DNA of 64,000 bases from positions 601,501 through 665,500 of the forward strand of contig NC_057372.1 in NCBI RefSeq assembly GCF_016906535.1, written 5' to 3'. Shown in pieces: positions 59,716-64,000 of this stretch. Positions within the stretch are counted from its first letter, which is position 1; the number at the start of each line of letters is the position of its first letter. The position numbers were made by a program, and so were the translations under genes. The stretch comes from Rhizoctonia solani (Eukaryota > Basidiomycota > Agaricomycetes > Cantharellales > Ceratobasidiaceae). Under the pieces are notes generated by a model that saw nothing but the letters and a program-made list of their open reading frames with translations, was not told the DNA's origin and searched no databases.

Positions 59716-62286
59716 ATGGCTGAATCGCGGTGGCAGATGGGATTCCGTGTGCGCACCCGTCTGCGTCAAATCGCGGGCGCATTGGTCTTTACGACAGCTG
59801 GGATGATGCTCTTGCACGCCTTCCGACCGTCAAAGAGCTTCGTGTCGGACCCGATGGGAGCTGCCATGCACCACGGACCGGGCCTTATCTACGGAAAGAA
59901 GCGGCCCAACGAGCTGCACGATGTCTGGGACGATGACGACGACACGGGCCCAGACGTCGGCGGCGCGCATTGGAACAGCCCACACCAGCCACTCCCGCAT
60001 GACAAATCTCCCCCGGTGCAAATTCCCTCGACATCCAAGTCGCATATGCCCAGTCACGTCTACCGCGACGACGGTCTGGTGGAAGTGAACCCCGAGGGCA
60101 GACACCCCATATACGATCTCATTGCGGGGCTGAAAAGGACTGGAATGCCAAGTTGGCAGGCAGAGTCGACACTTGGCCGACGCGGTCGACGAGTACGAGA
60201 AGCGCTATGGCCGTCCCCCGCCCCCCAATTTCGATAAATGGTTAGTCACATTATTCTCAATCAAAGGTTATTCAGATTTTCAGATGGCTTGATTTGGTGA
60301 TTCCCGTTCTTTTTTCCCTTCTAGGTGGGACTATGTGACCGCACACAATGTTCAGCTGCCCGACGAATACGACATTTTCCACGACCTCGAGCCTCTTTGG
60401 GGTATTGCTCCGGATGTGCTTCGCGAGACTCAGCGTGGATGGGAGGACCATGACGGGACTTATACCCTTACCAGTGAAAATGGAAAAATCGCAGTTGGGT
60501 TGCATACCCTCGGCAAAGCGTCGATGAACTTTTGCCCCGTGCCAACGAGCAGGTCAAGTTGTTGAGCGAAGTTGCAAGGTGGTTGCCTGATTTCAGAGCG
60601 ACGTTTACGGCGCATGATGGACCATACCAATTCATTAGTTGGGAACTCAAGGAAGCGGCTCTCAAGGCCGCCAAAACACGGACTCGTAAGTTCCTCGATT
60701 GCTCCTTTATCTCCACCCTTGATCCACAAACCCACTCTAGACTTTGACCAAAGCACACTCCCTCACTGGCCCTATGAGGGCTGGCGCAACGGATGTCCAC
60801 CCAACTCGTCCCTCGTCACCTCCAAACGCCAATGGGACGACCGACCGGACATGGAAGCCCTCCACGCCGCCCGACCCAAGACGTTCATCCACGACCACGC
60901 CAAGTCCATGGACCCATGCGCCACCCGGACCTCACGCACATCAACGGCTTCCTCGCCGCCCACGGCCAGGGCGCAGGAGTCTTTCGCGTCATCGTCCCCG
61001 CGTTCTCGATGTGCACCACCCCGCTGCACTCTGACATCCGCACCATCCCGATCGAGCAGTTTACCGAAGACGTGGGCGTCGACCCGGCTTGGAACGATAA
61101 GCCCTACGACAAGGTCCTTTGGCGCGGCTCGAACACGGGCATCCTGTTCTCTGAAACTATGCCTTGGAACTTGTCCCAGCGCGCACGGCTTATCAAGTTG
61201 ACCAATGAAAAAGAGGGCGTTAGGTCCGTCTTGAGGCCGTTGGAGCCCGAACGCGCGATCGGGAAACCGGTGGAGGAAAAGTCGAAAGAGCTGAACGAGC
61301 GGTTGATGGACGTTGCGTTTGCCGGGAGCCCGATTCAGTGCGAGGAGCCGGTGTGCACTGAGATGAAGAAGATTTTCGAGTATCGGGGTCATATGGGCTG
61401 GTCCGATGCGAACAAGTACAAGTATATCATGGATGTGAGTCGGTTCCTCTAGTTCTCTCTCTTTTTGGTGTTGATGTCGAGGGTGGTAGATTGATGGGAA
61501 TGGCTGGTCTGCGCGGTTCAAGCGACTAATGACTACGAACTCGATGATTCTAAAGACGACTATTTTCCCAGAGTGGTGTGTACCGTCTCATCTACTCTAT
61601 TTCTCAGTGTTGATGATAGAATACGAATGCATAGGTACATGGACCGGGTTATGCCCTGGGTGCATTACGTACCAGTCAAAGTTGACTTGACCGATCTGGT
61701 AGGTCCCACCCCTTTCCTTGTTCGTTTTTTTTATTGAATTATAATCCATCAGTACGACATTATCACTTTCTTCCGTGGAGACGCTCAAGGCCGGGGAGGA
61801 CACGACGAGCTGGCCGGTAAAATCGGATTGGCCGGCAAGGTTTGGAGCAAGACGTTTTATCGAAAGGAGGACATGGTTGCCTATTTGTTTAGGTGAGTCC
61901 CCCCCTCTCTCTTTCTCCCTTTATCCCGTCCTCTTTTTCGGAAGTCGGCGTGCGTCGGTCTGGTTTTGGTTGGACTGAGGTCGGAGATAGAGTTTGGGTT
62001 GCTGTGCCCCGGTTTGAGTCCTAGGCGGGGTTAGACGTGTGTGCTAGGAATGTCGTGGACGGCTCTCCTGTCTGTGATCAGATGCGTTGAAGATCGTACC
62101 TGGAACAAGCGATTGCGCGTGGGTCAGAATACGTTCTATGCCTTGGTTTGGTTCTACTTCCTCTTGGCCTTGACCCGTTTTTGGAATGTAGACCGAGTTT
62201 TGATCATACCTTATAGGTTATTCCTCGAGTATTCGCGCGTGATGCACCCAAATAGAGATAACATGGCGTTCCATCTGGATGACTAG
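59716..62286 (+). CDS. CAP10-type glycosyltransferase (GT90), four frame breaks
   Basis: Golgi type II membrane glycosyltransferase, of the family with Cryptococcus Cap10/Cxt1 xylosyltransferases. The start MAESRWQMGFRVRTRLRQIA (59716) has a short cytosolic tail and a signal-anchor helix (GALVFTTAGMMLLHAF), then a Pro/Asp-rich stem. Lumenal blocks: EYEKRYGRPPPPNFDKW, WDYVTAHNVQLPDEYDIFHD, PDFRATFTAHDGPYQFISWE, HWPYEGWRNGCPPNSS, HPDLTHINGFLAAHGQG, DKPYDKVLWRGSNTGILFSE (the conserved RGS block), HMGWSDANKYKYIMD, DGNGWSARFKRLMTTNSMIL, WVHYVPVKVDLTDLYDIITF, KTFYRKEDMVAYLFR and the last exon ending SRVMHPNRDNMAFHLDD at 62286. The frame needs one extra base near 60125-60131, 60153-60163, 60508-60517 and 60917-60926. 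The intron before the last exon (about 61893-62217) is far longer than its neighbours. Confidence 0.85.
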
Positions 62287-62734
62287 GTTCGTAATCGCGT
62301 TTATCCAAAGATTAACAGGGAAAGATCGATATCTTTGTCGTAGATGTAGTTCGTTGGAATGTATTCACGAATTAGAGTGCGCGTGGTGTATACGGTGGTT
62401 CTCGTTCTTCCTTGTTGTCTCTTTGCAGGTTCTGGCATCTCTACATGCTGTCATCACCTGCGCTGCTTATTTGCTCTTAGAGTAGGTCTGCTTTGTAACC
62501 GATTGTAGATGTCTGGGTCAGTGTTTCTGTACAAATATATATGTGCTTATATTCGTATACCCCTATCGGAACGACTTCGGCTCTCGATCATGTTCAATAT
62601 AGGCAACCAGGACCACATACACTGGAACATTCCCCACACATTCACTCGATCCATCATTTGGACAAGGGAGGGGAGACATACGCCACACAACCCAAGCTCA
62701 TGTTGTTTTATCGTGTCCCATCCTGGGGAACGAG

Positions 62735-63333
62735 GTGGGAGGTCCGGGGGAGATCGAGGATCTTTATCCGCATTTTTTTGCCATCCCGATTGTATTGGGG
62801 CCAGCTATAAGTTGTACTGCGGGGGGAGAACCTGGGGCATACGAGCCAGGAGGTCTTTCTCTTCCTCCCTCTCCCATCCCAGAAAACCTTGCTCTTTGCA
62901 TATATTACTGCATATTATTATCGTTTGCCCTCGATGAATAGTGATAGTAAAGCCTATGATGGTAAAGATAGTGGAAGAAAGTAGGTTTGTTTTCTTACTT
63001 GGTTGAGAGGGGGGGACTCGGTCTTATCGCGCGTTATCCAGATCATTTAGTAGTGGAACAACCAGTGCAGGCAGCAGCCCAAATGAAGATGACTATGACC
63101 CCAACGAGTAAGCGTTTACACTCGTCCGCCTTTGTTCAGATTTTGTTCGCTCACACACAACTGTTGAACAAAGGCCTACAGCTAGAGGAATGATGAACTA
63201 TAGTAATGCTCACGGGAACAGCCAATTCCGGGACAGAGAAAGAGGAAAAGTCGAAGAGCGCAGGAAATATGAGGAACGTAAGAGGCACGATCAAGAGAAC
63301 CAAGTCAACCAAGATCAAGGCGGCACGAACTAA
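62735..63333 (+). CDS. Unrecognised charged protein (5' end unresolved)
   Basis: No family recognised. The supported part is two exons: one entering at an AG near 63050 and reading SSGTTSAGSSPNEDDYDPNE, then after a GT-AG intron of about 65 nt PTARGMMNYSNAHGNSQFRD, RERGKVEERRKYEERKRHDQ and ENQVNQDQGGTN, stop at 63331-63333. The phase-2 junction keeps the frame. The C-terminus is a highly charged helix. Upstream, 62735-62941 is open (GPGEIEDLYPHFFAIPIVLG, GAYEPGGLSLPPSPIPEN) and may be an earlier exon, but I cannot join it with confidence, and no start is assigned. Confidence 0.4.
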
Positions 63334-63712
63334 CGAGTAGGGAGGATTAAATGAATAAAGATAGTGCTTATATTAGGGCTTGGGCTTCTGCGAGCTGTTC
63401 TGTTTCTGGTGTGTGATCAAATATATGATTGACTTGGTGCTGTATATGACCGTGATTGAGTACCCCGGTCGAAGATCGGCGTATGCTCGTGATCGGTGAC
63501 GCCCCTGGACATATAGCTGCAAGGTCCGAGACAGCCATTGGCTTCGATTCAATTATAATCGATCCCGAGGTAAGATCGACAACACGTGATACGACGCGTA
63601 TTACGTGCAAAGCCATTGGAGAGGACGTCACCCTGTGCACCCTCGATCGGCTCGCAAGAATGTATAAAGGCACGTTGTCAATTGTCTTGTCATTTACTGG
63701 TTTACAACCATC
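63334..63712. other. Gap before the right-end gene
   Basis: About 380 bases with overlapping open frames on both strands (63368-63724 minus, 63456-63716 plus), both lacking motifs and overlapping the downstream start, so taken as chance. Contains the TATA element of the next gene. Confidence 0.35.
63663..63668 (+). promoter_or_regulatory. Putative TATA box of the right-end gene
   Basis: TATAAA 45-50 bases upstream of the ATG at 63713, a good spacing for a short fungal leader. Confidence 0.4.
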
Positions 63713-64000
63713 ATGAACGGACACGACCCCGAGCGCCAGGCATTGCTACCGCCTCCCAATACGAGACAAGATACCGATGTTCAGCACCAGGCTGTTGACA
63801 GTGTTTTGGCCAGGCAGGAGCTAAGGCCACGGGACCCGCCGCTCTGGGGACTTGCCGCTGTACGTAATTTACTGCATAAATGGCTGTTGTAATTTCTGAC
63901 TTTGCTTGTGTTCAGATTTCTTTGCTTGTACGCTTTCTTAAGTTTAAGGTCCATTCAGCTTGACTGACCATGGTTGATAGGTTACAGTCGGTTACACCTG
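63713..64000 (+). CDS. Membrane protein N-terminus (runs off the right edge)
   Basis: Starts MNGHDPERQALLPPPNTRQD, followed by VQHQAVDSVLARQELRPRD, PPLWGLAA. A GTACGT...TTCAG intron (about 63859-63914) leads to a tiny exon ISLL, and a second GTACGC...GATAG intron to VTVGYT at the edge. A hydrophilic start with ERQALLP followed by a first hydrophobic segment is common in fungal transporters, especially MFS proteins, but the visible part is too short to assign a family. Confidence 0.42.

Noticed and set aside
60772..61521. Long minus-strand frame of 249 codons
   Set aside because: Complement of GC-rich GT90 exons, which carry the conserved family motifs on the plus strand.

Overview
This window looks like genomic DNA of a filamentous basidiomycete. 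Coding exons are broken by many short (about 45-70 nt) GT-AG introns, there are no operons or Shine-Dalgarno sites, and the conserved proteins are eukaryotic and fungal: TFIIH Tfb3, SAGA Ubp8, Pho88/SND3, Sec7 ARF-GEF, PKA catalytic subunit, OPT transporter and a CAP10-type GT90. A Rhizoctonia/Ceratobasidium-like agaricomycete is my inference from gene style only. Exon chains were joined by eye, so outer limits are better supported than inner splice sites.

Layout. 1-7.2 kb is a membrane/metabolic block: SDR oxidoreductase (runs off the left edge), a small Cys-rich membrane protein, a UbiA-type prenyltransferase, an MFS sugar transporter and a seven-helix receptor-like protein. 7.3-28.8 kb is mostly housekeeping: the Brix protein SSF1, a small Con-6-like protein, a DUF3632-like protein, UBP8 divergent from a HIT protein, PHO88, an unrecognised mitochondrial protein, a CCCH zinc-finger protein, a large acidic nuclear-type protein divergent from TFB3, and an extended-SDR/epimerase-like protein. 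28.8-32.8 kb has no convincing gene. 32.8-35.75 kb is a divergent pair: mitochondrial 3-hydroxyisobutyrate dehydrogenase and an Hsp20-type small heat-shock protein. 35.75-41.6 kb is again gene-poor. 41.6-51.6 kb holds two large convergent genes, an oligopeptide transporter and the ARF-GEF GEA/GBF. 51.6-57.8 kb is a gene desert with two orphan ORFs. 57.9-64 kb carries PKA, a GT90 glycosyltransferase, an unrecognised charged protein and the start of a membrane protein that leaves the window.

The strongest window-wide anomaly is technical or evolutionary. At least seven conserved genes (DUF3632-like, UBP8, HIBADH, Hsp20, OPT, PKA, GT90) have points where the reading frame continues only if one base is missing, often in short G/C runs and always inside well-conserved sequence. 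As these include single-copy housekeeping genes, uncorrected long-read consensus errors are the simplest explanation. I saw no CRISPR, rRNA, convincing tRNA or intact transposon, and no clear new multi-gene system. The most plausible candidate for an unusual module is the SDR-UbiA-MFS neighbourhood at the left end.
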